A stretch of DNA of 64,000 bases from an uncultured Erythrobacter sp. (GCA_947493165.1 CANLPY010000001.1:434001-498000), one strand, 5' to 3'; counted from the first letter of the stretch, positions 18,885 to 28,186 are shown. Translations and numbers: made by a program. Notes: generated by a model not told the origin, from the sequence alone.

Positions 18885-19394
18885 TCAGGCTTCTGAAAGA
18901 GCGACTTTCATATCTTTGACTTGATAAATGACCTCACCATCGGCCTCAACGCGGCCATCAGCAACGCCCATGGTCAGGCGGCGAGTTTGCACCGCCTTGG
19001 TAAAGTCGACGTAATAGGTCAGCAATTTGCGGTCTGGCCGCACCATCCCTGTCAGCTTAACCTCGCCAACGCCCAAAGCATAGCCCCGACCTTTCCAGCC
19101 GCGCCAACCGAGGTTGAAGCCGGTCAGCTGCCACAGACCATCAAGACCAAGGCAACCGGGCATGATGGGATTACCGGGAAAATGACAGTCGAAAAACCAC
19201 TGGTCTGGCTTGATATCAAACTCCGCCACGACATGGCCCTTTCCAGCGGGGCCGCCATCGCCGGAAATATCGGTAATCCGATCCATCATTAGCATCGGCG
19301 GTTCTGGTAATTGCGCATTGCCAGCGCCGAACAGCTCTCCCCGTGCGCACTTCAATAAGTCATCACGGTCAAAACTGGATGGAAACTCACTCAT
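18885..19394 (-). CDS. fabA: 3-hydroxydecanoyl-ACP dehydratase/isomerase
   Basis: FabA (169 aa) dehydrates 3-hydroxydecanoyl-ACP and isomerises the product to the cis-3 alkene, the branch point for unsaturated fatty acids. The catalytic His is in [20 protein letters not shown] (about residue 71) with the partner Asp in [10 protein letters not shown]. Length is typical. It leads the fabA-fabB-fabI run. In many rhizobial relatives an irr/fur-type regulator sits beside fabA; none does here. Confidence 0.96.
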   Translation of the reverse strand: MSEFPSSFDRDDLLKCARGELFGAGNAQLPEPPMLMMDRITDISGDGGPAGKGHVVAEFDIKPDQWFFDCHFPGNPIMPGCLGLDGLWQLTGFNLGWRGWKGRGYALGVGEVKLTGMVRPDRKLLTYYVDFTKAVQTRRLTMGVADGRVEADGEVIYQVKDMKVALSEA

Positions 19395-19448
19395 AACCTG
19401 CGAAACCTCTGAATTTTGTGCTGCACAATCGGAGCAGCGACTAGCACC

Positions 19449-19469
19449 CCCTTTTGTTCCTGAAAAGGG
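19449..19469. promoter_or_regulatory. Hairpin in the fabA leader
   Basis: A perfect 7-bp inverted repeat (CCCTTTT at 19449-19455 and AAAAGGG at 19463-19469, 7-nt loop) lies 55-75 bases upstream of the fabA start. Neither strand has a following T-run, so it is not a standard terminator. It could be a leader structure or a symmetric binding site. The gap is only 121 bp and no known fatty-acid regulator site was recognised. Confidence 0.35.
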
Positions 19470-19515
19470 CGCGCAGCGGGCAGGTTGATAAGTGTTCGCA
19501 GTGCGCGCTTAACCG

Positions 19516-20235
19516 TTAATTCGCGCTTTGACTGCAGGACTGAATGGCTGCAGGGTCGGGGCGTTCAGGTGAGCGCTCAAAACGTGCAAAATATCCTTTG
19601 ATGTCGGGCTTTTCGATGAATTCTATCAGGCGGAAACCCGCAGCATCAAATTCGCAAAACAGCAGTTTTGGGGGGATTCCATGCTTGTCAGTAGGGCGAT
19701 CAGAATCGACGACAATCACCTGACCGTTTTCGGCCAATGCCGGCCATAGCCGCCACATGAAGGCATAGGGTTCGGATACCTCATGATACATGTGAACTAG
19801 GAATATCCGATCAAAACTATCCGGTGGCAGCTGCGGATCATCGACGCGGCCCAGCTTGATAGAGATGTTCTCAAGCCGCTCGTTTTCTACTCGCCTGCCG
19901 ATCCGCTCCAACGCATCCCGGTCAATGTCTTGCGCCAAAACGCGGCCCGCGTCGCCCACTCGGTCTGCAAGGCGGACGGTGTAATATCCCTCGCCTGCGC
20001 CAATATCGGCAACCGTCATTCCCTCTGCAATCGCAGCGAGGTCCATGACCTTTTGCGCCTCGCCCCGGCGATCACGGGCATCCTCGTTCGAAAATTGGTT
20101 GGAAGTGACTTTGGAAACTGGACGGTCAGGTAGAGGAAACTCAAGCGCAGTTTCAGGACGGCCCTCGTTATTCGCGACAGGTTTGCAACCTGCGAGACAT
20201 GCAAGAATTGCGATTGATCCCACCACAAAACGCAT
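19516..20235 (-). CDS. Class I SAM-dependent methyltransferase with lipoprotein signal
   Basis: The 239-aa protein begins with a lipoprotein signal (hydrophobic residues 3-15, lipobox LAGC, cysteine at 17) and then has a complete class I methyltransferase fold. Motif I is VADIGAGEGYYTVRLA (near residue 78), an acidic residue follows in AQDIDRDALERIG, and IFLVHMYHEV and VIVVDSDRP mark later strands. An exported SAM enzyme is puzzling because SAM is cytosolic. The gene starts two bases after prfB and so is almost certainly co-transcribed with it. The substrate is unknown. Confidence 0.85.
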   Translation of the reverse strand: MRFVVGSIAILACLAGCKPVANNEGRPETALEFPLPDRPVSKVTSNQFSNEDARDRRGEAQKVMDLAAIAEGMTVADIGAGEGYYTVRLADRVGDAGRVLAQDIDRDALERIGRRVENERLENISIKLGRVDDPQLPPDSFDRIFLVHMYHEVSEPYAFMWRLWPALAENGQVIVVDSDRPTDKHGIPPKLLFCEFDAAGFRLIEFIEKPDIKGYFARFERSPERPDPAAIQSCSQSAN

Positions 20236-20237
20236 GA

Positions 20238-21365
20238 TTATTCTACGTCCTCCACCTCTACCTGCTCACCGGTGACGCGTTGAGCAAGAGCGGCTGAGAT
20301 ATAGGGGTCCAGCGCTCCATCCAGCACATCGTCGGGTGATGAGGATGTGACGCCAGTGCGTAGATCTTTGACCATTTGATACGGTTGCAGAACGTATGAA
20401 CGGATCTGGTGCCCCCAGCCAATATCGCTTTTTTCCTGATACTCACCCGAAGCGACTGCCTCTCGTTCCGCCATTTCACGCTCGAACAAACGTGCTTTTA
20501 GCATATTCATCGCAGTTGCGCGGTTTTTGTGCTGGCTCCGATCATTTTGGCTGGCCACGACGATGCCGGTTGGCTGGTGCGTGATCCGCACCGCACTATC
20601 GGTTGTGTTAACGTGCTGTCCGCCGGCACCAGAGGCGCGGTAGGTATCGATCTTTAAATCGCCTTCGTTGATTTCAACTTCAAAATCATCGTCGATTACA
20701 GGGTAAACCCAAACCGAGCTAAACGATGTGTGACGGCGTGCATTGCTATCATATGGGCTGATGCGCACGAGGCGGTGAACCCCGCTTTCGGTCTTGGCAT
20801 ATCCATAGGCGTTCTCGCCTTTAATCAGCAGGGTGGCCGATTTAATGCCTGCTGCATCGCCAGCCTGATATTCCACTGTTTCGATCTTATAGCCGCGTCG
20901 CTCTGCCCAGCGGCCATACATCCGAAACAACATTTCGGCCCAATCTTGGCTTTCCGTGCCCCCGGCGCCTGCATGAATTTCGATATAAGTGTCGTTGGCG
21001 TCCGCTTCGCCCGATAGGAGAGCCTGAACCTTATCAGCATCCGCCCGGTCAGCGAGCTTCTCAAGCGATTTAAGGCCATCATTGACGACCTCTTCTTCGC
21101 CCTCGGCCTCACCCATTTCGATGAACTCAATCGCGTCCGCCATCTCACTTGAGATGTCTCGCACGGTGTTCACTGCCGTTTCGAGCGTTTTCTGCTCGCG
21201 GCTAACGCTCTGCGCTTCTTTAGGGTTATCCCATAGTGTTGGGTCCTGAACGCGCGCATTCAGCTCATCGAGACGGCGCAAGGCGCTGTCCCAATCGAGT
21301 GACTGACGTACCAGCGCCAGCGCTGCTTCGATCCGATCAATATGGGATTGCGCTTCAGCGCGCAT
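20238..21365 (-). CDS. prfB: Peptide chain release factor 2
   Basis: RF2 (375 aa) ends translation at UGA and UAA. The peptidyl-hydrolysis motif GAGGQHVNTTDSAVRITH is intact. The codon-recognition loop reads SPY in RISPYDSNARRHTSF where Escherichia coli has SPF. The gene is a single open frame from the first codon; the in-frame UGA and programmed +1 frameshift found near codon 26 in many bacteria are absent, so that autoregulatory switch is lost. It lies downstream of PBP1A and upstream of the lipobox methyltransferase, same strand. Confidence 0.95.
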   Translation of the reverse strand: MRAEAQSHIDRIEAALALVRQSLDWDSALRRLDELNARVQDPTLWDNPKEAQSVSREQKTLETAVNTVRDISSEMADAIEFIEMGEAEGEEEVVNDGLKSLEKLADRADADKVQALLSGEADANDTYIEIHAGAGGTESQDWAEMLFRMYGRWAERRGYKIETVEYQAGDAAGIKSATLLIKGENAYGYAKTESGVHRLVRISPYDSNARRHTSFSSVWVYPVIDDDFEVEINEGDLKIDTYRASGAGGQHVNTTDSAVRITHQPTGIVVASQNDRSQHKNRATAMNMLKARLFEREMAEREAVASGEYQEKSDIGWGHQIRSYVLQPYQMVKDLRTGVTSSSPDDVLDGALDPYISAALAQRVTGEQVEVEDVE

Positions 21366-21482
21366 CGAGTTTCCTTCAATTGGCCTTTAACTAGGCAATT
21401 GCCCTGTTTAGCGTTTCGCAATCGCTTAGCGCTCAGAAAGCGATTGTAAAGTTTAGTGGTGTTCTGGAAGGCGCCGCCACGG

Positions 21483-23996
21483 TCAATACAGTCCGCCGCG
21501 ATCTTCAACGAAGTCTTCCGGTTGCCCGTCGGTGGATTCCACTTCTTGAGAGCGTGTCTGGCTGCGGGCCGATCTAATCAATGCCAAAATCTCATCGCGT
21601 TTCGCGGCTATTTGATCGAGCCGTGTCGCGCGCTCTGGCTCTGTATCTGGCTTGAAAGCTTCCCAAATCACCGCGGATTTCTTGTCATTGGTCGGCCAAC
21701 CATCAAGCACCCGCTTGCCGGTACGCCGGTCAACGCGGACCATCCGTACGCCAGCTGGGGCAATCGCTGGCAAATCTGACCATTGATCGCGGGATTCCTT
21801 GATGAGAGTTTTGATGATCGGCGCTGCGATGGTCCCACCTTGAGCATAACCCCCCATGTTTCGCGGCCGATCAAAACCAACATATGCGCCCGCAATCAGT
21901 TCTTGCGTGCCACCAACAAACCAAACGTCCTTCGGTCCGGTCGTTGTTCCGGTTTTGCCAAACAATGGCAGACCCAGATCGTTAAGCACGGTCGCGGTGC
22001 CGCGATCCACAACACCGCGGAGCATATGCATTGTTTGGAATGCAGTGCGTGCGTCCATCGCTTGCTCACCTTTGAGGCCAAAGCGTGGCATGGCTTTGCC
22101 GTCCCATTGCGCCATGTTGCAACCGGTGCATTTGCGTGTGTCTGCCCGCCAAATGACTTTGCCATTGCGATCCTGAATGTAATCGATGACCGTGGGCTGG
22201 TTCAACCGGCCGTGATTGGCAAGCGTTGCATAGGCCGCAACCATTTTCATCACGGTCGATTCTTCAGAGCCAAGTGATGTGGCTGCGTAAGGATCAGGGT
22301 CTTCGCTAATGCCCAGTTTTTCAATCGTATTCACGACATTGTCCATCCCGGCCTGCATACCGATCTGCACAGTCATAATGTTTTGAGATTGTTCAAGACC
22401 GTAGCGCAAAGGGAACTCGCCCGCACGCCCGCCGCGAATGCATTTCTCTCCCAAGTTGCGGCCCTGATAATAGCAATAGCGCGAGTTATCGATTTGGGTC
22501 GACGGGGTCATGCCATTGTCCAGGCCTGTCGCGTACACAAACGGCTTTATCGTCGATCCTGGCTGACGCATCGCCTGTGTGGCGCGATTGAAGTCTGAGA
22601 TGCGATGATCGAAACCGCCCTGCATCGCGAGCACTCGGCCATATTGCGCGCTTTGCACAACAAGCCCGCCTTGCGCTTCGGGAATGGTGCGCACTCGGTA
22701 ACCATTGCCGCTAGGCTGCGCGACAATCACATCGCCAGCTTTGAGCGCATTTGGCAGGCCTGACAGTGACTTTTCTTCGCCGTCGGCAAAACCAATTGTA
22801 GCGGACCCGCCTGAACGCTGCGTCACGACGCCAACGCGCCAATCATCAAAATTGATGCCCAGATTTGAGCTGCGAAGCTGACTGTCCCACGCGCCATCGT
22901 CAAAATCGATAGTGGCAATCGGGCCGGTCCATCCGCGCCTACCGTGATAGCGCTGTAATCCCTGCCTCAGGGCTGTTCGCGCAGCTTCTTGCAGCTCTTG
23001 ATCGAGCGATGTTCGGACCCAAAGTCCGCCTGCATAAACGCTGTTTTCGCCATCCTCGGCGTTTTCACCGAAACGATTGATCAGTTCACGGCGCACTTCT
23101 TCCAAGAAATACCCCGCATCGACTGAGCGCTGGGTCCGCTGCCGAGCCAACCCTAGCGGCTGAGCTTTCGCTGTTGTTTCCTCAGAAGCTGTAATGAACC
23201 CGTTTTCTTGCATCTGGCCGAGAACAAAATTGCGCCGCGTAATCGCCAATTCTTCATTCTGGGAGCGGCCGTAGCGCTCTGGCGCCTTGGGCAGAATTGC
23301 GAGGAACGCCATTTCGTGCAGCTCAAGATCTCCAACATCTTTGTTGAAATACGCACGGCTAGCTGCCTGCACGCCAAAACTACGCCGTCCCAGCGGTATT
23401 TCATTGAGGTAAAGCTCGAGTATTTCTTCCTTGCTCATCACCCCTTCGATGCGGCTTGCAAGGATCATCTCCTTGAGCTTGCGCGTCACCGAATACTCAT
23501 CGCCCAGCAGCAGATTCTTTGCGACTTGCTGCGTGATCGTTGATCCGCCGACCGCCCGATCACCAGATCCAAGCTTACTGACATAATCGAACACTGCGTT
23601 GGCCGTGCCGGTGATATCGACCCCGCCGTGCGAGAAAAATGTTTTGTCCTCGGCGGAGAGGTACGCCTCAATCAGCTCTTCTGGAAAGTCGGGGTATTGC
23701 AACTGCACACGGCGCTCGCGCGCATAGGAGTGAACGATCCCACCATCGATCCCGCGTACCACTGTGGGCAGCGGTGTCTGATAATCCACCAGACCTTCAG
23801 CATCAGGCAGGTCGCGCGCCAAGAACATCCAAGCCGCGATCCAAACTAGCAATCCCGCGATGACTGCAAAGGCACCAAGCTTGAAGATCAAGCTCGATTT
23901 CCATTTGCTCGCAAACCATGCGCCTACCGCGCTCAAATCGCGGCCCATGCGATAGCGAAAATAGGCGAGATGTGATTGTGGTGCGGTATCAGTCAT
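21483..23996 (-). CDS. mrcA: Penicillin-binding protein 1A (bifunctional glycosyltransferase/transpeptidase)
   Basis: This 837-aa class A PBP polymerises and cross-links peptidoglycan. There is a cytoplasmic tail, one transmembrane helix (about residues 38-60), then a glycosyltransferase domain with the catalytic Glu in SAEDKTFFSHGGVD and GGSTITQQVAKNLLL. A linker/OB-like region follows, then the transpeptidase with the active Ser in RQPGSTIKPFVYATG and the KTGTT box. Start ATG at MTDTAPQSH is weakly supported by ribosome-site match. It sits between the amidase and prfB, an order I know from other alphaproteobacteria. Confidence 0.95.
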   Translation of the reverse strand: MTDTAPQSHLAYFRYRMGRDLSAVGAWFASKWKSSLIFKLGAFAVIAGLLVWIAAWMFLARDLPDAEGLVDYQTPLPTVVRGIDGGIVHSYARERRVQLQYPDFPEELIEAYLSAEDKTFFSHGGVDITGTANAVFDYVSKLGSGDRAVGGSTITQQVAKNLLLGDEYSVTRKLKEMILASRIEGVMSKEEILELYLNEIPLGRRSFGVQAASRAYFNKDVGDLELHEMAFLAILPKAPERYGRSQNEELAITRRNFVLGQMQENGFITASEETTAKAQPLGLARQRTQRSVDAGYFLEEVRRELINRFGENAEDGENSVYAGGLWVRTSLDQELQEAARTALRQGLQRYHGRRGWTGPIATIDFDDGAWDSQLRSSNLGINFDDWRVGVVTQRSGGSATIGFADGEEKSLSGLPNALKAGDVIVAQPSGNGYRVRTIPEAQGGLVVQSAQYGRVLAMQGGFDHRISDFNRATQAMRQPGSTIKPFVYATGLDNGMTPSTQIDNSRYCYYQGRNLGEKCIRGGRAGEFPLRYGLEQSQNIMTVQIGMQAGMDNVVNTIEKLGISEDPDPYAATSLGSEESTVMKMVAAYATLANHGRLNQPTVIDYIQDRNGKVIWRADTRKCTGCNMAQWDGKAMPRFGLKGEQAMDARTAFQTMHMLRGVVDRGTATVLNDLGLPLFGKTGTTTGPKDVWFVGGTQELIAGAYVGFDRPRNMGGYAQGGTIAAPIIKTLIKESRDQWSDLPAIAPAGVRMVRVDRRTGKRVLDGWPTNDKKSAVIWEAFKPDTEPERATRLDQIAAKRDEILALIRSARSQTRSQEVESTDGQPEDFVEDRGGLY

Positions 23997-24100
23997 GGTC
24001 AATCTTGGTCATTACGTTTGCGTCTTAGCACGGGTACTTTTGCGCGCGCTAGCGGCTTTCACCTGATTTTCAGATGAATTTTCGCGGATGTGGAATGGCT

Positions 24101-24985
24101 TTAGCGATCTGCACGCCGAGCAAAAAATATGCGGATGGCGTCGGCAAGAACCCCGGCGTAGGTGGCCTGCCCCTCTGCCGTGGACAAAAGCGCACTGTCA
24201 GTTTGATTGGTGACAAAACCACTTTCAAACAGAACAGAGGGCACATCAGGCGCTCTTAAAACGGCCAGCGCTGCCGAGCGGCGGGGTTGCGAGACAAAGG
24301 TAAGTTCGCCCTGCCCTTCGCGAATGATAAGGCCCGAAAGATCCGAAGAATCCTCTTGCGTGGCTTGTTGCGAAAGCTCGACAAGTATCGCGCTGACCGC
24401 TTCGCTTTGTCCGTCAATCTGAATACCGTTCACCCGATCTGCATCATTCTCCCTCGCGGCGAACCGTGCTGCGGCCTCACTGGAGGCCTCTGAGGACAAG
24501 GTGTAGACGCTAGCGCCCGACACATCGCTACCTTCACCCGCAGAATCAGCATGGATTGAAACAAACAGGTCAGCACCCAGCTGGCGCGCGATCTCTGGTC
24601 TATCGCCCAATGGCAAAATCATATCTGTTGATCGCGTCATTGCAACGCGGATCCCGCCGTCGCTCAGCAATTGATCCCGCAGCGCGAGGGCAATGCCAAG
24701 CGTAATATCCTTCTCGCGTATGGGCGACCCGTCTGGGCCTACGCCAACTGCACCAGGATCACGCCCTCCATGCCCGGCATCAATCACGACCAGAGGGCGA
24801 TCAGCATCGTCTGGGCCAAGCACATCTGGCAGCGGCACGGAAGCACCCTGCCCCTGCAAGACAATCCTTTGCACATAATCCCGGCCAAGCTCGGGTATGG
24901 GAATTGTCGTTTTTGTGATCACAGCGCCGCCGATCAGCAAAGCTGGAACAAGCAGAACCAGCAAAAGAAGTGAACGCAACGACAT
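24101..24985 (-). CDS. N-acetylmuramoyl-L-alanine amidase (AmiC-type)
   Basis: The 294-aa enzyme cuts the bond between N-acetylmuramic acid and the stem peptide. A hydrophobic signal anchor (residues 4-22) is followed by the Amidase_3 catalytic domain. Zinc ligands appear in IDAGHGGRDPGAVG (His), REKDITLGIALALRDQL (Glu) and DLFVSIHADSAGEG (His), with SVLFESGFVTN near the C-terminus. It is shorter than AmiC of enterics because the AMIN targeting domain is missing. It is upstream of PBP1A and divergent from rne. Confidence 0.93.
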   Translation of the reverse strand: MSLRSLLLLVLLVPALLIGGAVITKTTIPIPELGRDYVQRIVLQGQGASVPLPDVLGPDDADRPLVVIDAGHGGRDPGAVGVGPDGSPIREKDITLGIALALRDQLLSDGGIRVAMTRSTDMILPLGDRPEIARQLGADLFVSIHADSAGEGSDVSGASVYTLSSEASSEAAARFAARENDADRVNGIQIDGQSEAVSAILVELSQQATQEDSSDLSGLIIREGQGELTFVSQPRRSAALAVLRAPDVPSVLFESGFVTNQTDSALLSTAEGQATYAGVLADAIRIFFARRADR

Positions 24986-25429
24986 ATTGTTAACCCGATT
25001 AGAATGATGGTGTGTAAGAACGCAATATGGTTGCGGGCGCTAACCCACGGTGCTAGCACGCAATGATCGAAAAACACTGGGTTCGGCCCTATTTAGGCAC
25101 TCGAATCAGGCATTTTTCAATTTTGGCCGCGGTGGCATTCATCATTCCGGCCCATTTACAGGTTGATGCAGTGACGAGTCTCTTCTCCTCGCAATTCCAG
25201 ACGCAGCGCCCGGCGCTGGCGATGGACTATGCGGGCCGAAGCGCGGACATGATCCGCAATCTCATCGCAGCAGACACATTATTTTTACCCCGCGCAATAG
25301 GTGCGCGGACACTCGATAAATCAAGCGGACTATCCATAGCTTACAAGCGCATGGATCGACCCGTTTCACCTTACAAATTGCGTCCAACTTACGGCCTTAC
25401 GGCCGCCTTGGACGCGTGGAGACAACACA
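24986..25429. promoter_or_regulatory. Divergent amidase/rne promoter region and rne leader
   Basis: A 444-bp region without a convincing gene separates the divergent amidase and rne genes. It should hold both promoters and the 5' untranslated leader of rne. A 147-codon frame starting at 25063 crosses into rne in another phase and is not supported. The last 50 bases contain a strong hairpin (listed separately). Long structured leaders are known for rne in other bacteria because RNase E cuts its own mRNA. Confidence 0.5.
25381..25414 (+). promoter_or_regulatory. Stem-loop just upstream of rne start
   Basis: A two-part inverted repeat is visible: outer arms CGTCCAA (25381-25387) and TTGGACG (25408-25414), inner arms CGGCC (25392-25396) and GGCCG (25401-25405), with a TTAC loop. 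The stem ends only 15 bases before the rne ATG, next to its GGAG ribosome site. By analogy with the Escherichia coli rne leader, this could be where RNase E senses its own transcript. That role is inference. Confidence 0.5.
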
Positions 25430-28156
25430 ATGGCAACGCGCATGCTAATCGATGCGCGCCACTCGGAAGAGACCCGGGTGGCGGTACTAAAAGGCAACCG
25501 GATTGAGGAATTCGACTTTGAATCTGCCGAACACAAGCAGATCAAGGGCAATATTTATTTAGCGAAAGTTACTCGCGTAGAGCCGTCTTTGCAGGCGGCA
25601 TTTGTTGACTTTGGCGGCAATCGCCACGGTTTCCTCGCCTTCAACGAAATCCATCCCGACTATTACCAGATCCCACAGGATGATCGGGAGCGTTTGCTGG
25701 CTGAAGAGGCGGAAGCCGCAGAGGAAGAGGCACGCCTTCGCGCCGAAGAGGAAGAAGAAGGCAATGTTCCCGGCGATGAGTATGACGCTGAGGACGAATC
25801 TGCAGAGGCTCTTGCCGAAGATCTCGCAGAAGACGGCATGGAAGAGATCGACACATCAGAAAAAGATAAAGTCGCCACCATCGAAGAAGGTAATGTCGAT
25901 GGCGACGATGACGATGCAGATGATGACGACGATGCCGAAGCAGATGATGATGACGCAGAGAAATCTGATGATGACTCATCCGAGGATAAGCCGCGTCGTG
26001 GTCGTCGCCGGGGACGTGGTCGGCGCCGCCAAGGCGGAAAAGGCGACAATAAGAAAAGCCGCAGCCGCGCGAAAGAAGTCGACGAAGTTCGCGCGAAGCG
26101 CATGGCGCTGCGCCGCCGCTACAAGATCCAAGACGTTATCCAGCGCCGCCAGGTAATCCTGGTTCAGGTCGTGAAGGAAGAGCGCGGGAATAAGGGCGCG
26201 GCCCTCACCTCTTACCTCAGCCTGGCTGGCCGTTACACCGTGCTGATGCCCAACAGCTCGCACGGCGGCGGTATCAGCCGTAAGATCAATTCAGCGTCTG
26301 ATCGCAAACGTCTGAAGCAAGTTGTTGCTGATCTTTCACTGCCCAAAAGCATGGGTCTTATCGTGCGCACGGCGGGCATCACCCGCACAAAGACAGAGAT
26401 TAAGCGTGACTTCGATTATCTTGCGCGACTGTGGGATGAAATTCGTCAAAAAACGCTCTCTTCAACCGCGCCATCGCTCGTCCATTCGGACAGTGACCTG
26501 ATCAAGCGCGCAATCCGTGACATCTACAATCGTGAGATTGAGGAAGTCATCGTTGAAGGAGAAGACGGCTATAAATCAGCCAAAAGCTTTATGAAGATGC
26601 TGATGCCCAGCCACGCGCGCCGGGTAAAAGCCTATTCCGATCCAGTCCCACTGTTCCAACGTTACGGTGCAGAGGATCAACTTCGGGCGATGTATGATCC
26701 CGTCGTTCAGCTCAAATCGGGTGGTTATCTGGTGATCAACCCGACAGAGGCTCTAGTCTCTATCGACATTAACTCAGGACGTTCGACCAAAGAACACGGC
26801 ATTGAGCAAACTGCAGTTGCCACTAACCTTGAGGCCGCGCGTGAAATTGCCCGTCAATTGCGCCTGCGCGATATGGCAGGTTTGGTCGTGATCGACTTCA
26901 TCGACATGGAATACAATTCCAATGTCCGCAAAGTTGAAAAGCAGATGAAGGAAGCTCTTAAGAGCGACCGTGCGCGCATCCAAGTCGGCCGCATCTCTGG
27001 CTTTGGCCTTATGGAAATGAGCCGCCAGCGTCTGCGCACCGGCGTGCTTGAGGCGACCACACGTGAGTGCCCGCACTGCGATGGCACGGGCTTGGTTCGC
27101 ACCGCATCTTCAGCGGGCCTTTCAGCGCTTCGGATTATCGAGGACGAGGCTGCCAAGGGTAAAGGTACGGTCATTCGTCTTTCGGCTAGCACCGAGGCTG
27201 CGGTCTACCTTCTCAATACAAAGCGTGCTGATTTGGCCGAGATTGAAGAGCGCTACAACGTAAGCGTCCAAGTCATGCCAGAAGGTGAAGACGAAGGCGC
27301 GAAGATGAGTGTTGCGAGCGCTGGACCACGTCCTGCCGAAGCGCCGAAGTTCGCCCCGATCGTCGATGAAGATGAAGACGATGATGATGCGCCTGAAGAC
27401 TTTGGCGATGATGAAGATGACGCGCCCAAGAAAAAGCGTCGTCGCCGGCGCCGCGGCGGTCGTGGTCGCAATAAGAAGCGCGATGATGACAATGCGGCGA
27501 ACGATGATGGCGCGGATGAAAACGGGGACAATGAGAGCCATGAAGCTTCAAACGATGACGATGATGGCGAAGACAAGCCTAAAAAGCGGCGCCGCCGTGG
27601 TGGACGTGGTCGTCGCAAGAAATCAGATGGCGACGTTGTAAGCGAGGCAGATAGCGATCGGCTTGAAGAAGTCTCTCAGCAAATTCAGGATGATATGCCT
27701 GTTGTTGCTGGGCCAGACGATGCGCCTGAAACCGCTGGCGCAATGGCTCAAGAAAGTGGCGATAAACCTGCCGCTGAAAAGCCAAAGCGCACAAGGGCCC
27801 CGCGCAAGAAGAAGGCCGATGCTGAGCCTGCCGCAGATAGCGACATAGCAGAAGCGCCTACTGAGGACGTAGCGGAAGAAAAGCCAAAGCGTAAACGCGC
27901 AAGCCGCGCAAAAAGGCCTGCGGAAGAGACTGCTGAAACCGTTGAAGCGGAATCGGTAGAGAAGCCTAAGCGGACGCGAAAACCAGCCGCCCAGAAAGCA
28001 ACCGCGAAAAAGGCTCCTGGAAAGAGGGCGCCAGCGAAAAAAGCTGCGCCAAAAGAAGCCGCTCCAGAAGCTGATACTAGCGGGTCTACTGAAAGCAGCG
28101 AAAGCGGCGGCGGCAAGCCTAAGCGTGGCTGGTGGCAGCGTACTTTCGGCGAGTAA
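25430..28156 (+). CDS. rne: Ribonuclease E
   Basis: RNase E (908 aa) is the endonuclease that organises the RNA degradosome. The S1 domain (from about residue 38) is split by a long insert, about 82-230: first very acidic, with runs of Asp/Glu, then very basic (RRGRRRGRGRRR). The catalytic aspartates lie in VSIDINSG (about 447) and VVIDFIDM (about 490), and the zinc-link in CPHCDGTG (about 550). The C-terminal third is disordered, with alternating acidic and Lys/Arg blocks. It ends in KPKRGWWQRTFGE, matching the GWW motif that binds PNPase in Caulobacter. Start ATG has GGAG eight bases upstream. Confidence 0.96.
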   Translation: MATRMLIDARHSEETRVAVLKGNRIEEFDFESAEHKQIKGNIYLAKVTRVEPSLQAAFVDFGGNRHGFLAFNEIHPDYYQIPQDDRERLLAEEAEAAEEEARLRAEEEEEGNVPGDEYDAEDESAEALAEDLAEDGMEEIDTSEKDKVATIEEGNVDGDDDDADDDDDAEADDDDAEKSDDDSSEDKPRRGRRRGRGRRRQGGKGDNKKSRSRAKEVDEVRAKRMALRRRYKIQDVIQRRQVILVQVVKEERGNKGAALTSYLSLAGRYTVLMPNSSHGGGISRKINSASDRKRLKQVVADLSLPKSMGLIVRTAGITRTKTEIKRDFDYLARLWDEIRQKTLSSTAPSLVHSDSDLIKRAIRDIYNREIEEVIVEGEDGYKSAKSFMKMLMPSHARRVKAYSDPVPLFQRYGAEDQLRAMYDPVVQLKSGGYLVINPTEALVSIDINSGRSTKEHGIEQTAVATNLEAAREIARQLRLRDMAGLVVIDFIDMEYNSNVRKVEKQMKEALKSDRARIQVGRISGFGLMEMSRQRLRTGVLEATTRECPHCDGTGLVRTASSAGLSALRIIEDEAAKGKGTVIRLSASTEAAVYLLNTKRADLAEIEERYNVSVQVMPEGEDEGAKMSVASAGPRPAEAPKFAPIVDEDEDDDDAPEDFGDDEDDAPKKKRRRRRRGGRGRNKKRDDDNAANDDGADENGDNESHEASNDDDDGEDKPKKRRRRGGRGRRKKSDGDVVSEADSDRLEEVSQQIQDDMPVVAGPDDAPETAGAMAQESGDKPAAEKPKRTRAPRKKKADAEPAADSDIAEAPTEDVAEEKPKRKRASRAKRPAEETAETVEAESVEKPKRTRKPAAQKATAKKAPGKRAPAKKAAPKEAAPEADTSGSTESSESGGGKPKRGWWQRTFGE

Positions 28157-28186
28157 TTGCTGAGCGGGATATAAAGCTGAATTGTG

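Noticed and set aside
21285..21365. Programmed frameshift site in prfB
   Set aside because: Looked for a CUU UGA-type site near codons 20-30; the frame is continuous and no in-frame stop is present.
25063..25506. 147-codon frame in the rne leader that runs 77 bases into rne
   Set aside because: It overlaps the rne start in another phase, has no clear ribosome site, shows no recognisable domain, and the region holds a strong hairpin next to the rne ribosome site. Most likely chance, though I cannot exclude a short leader peptide.
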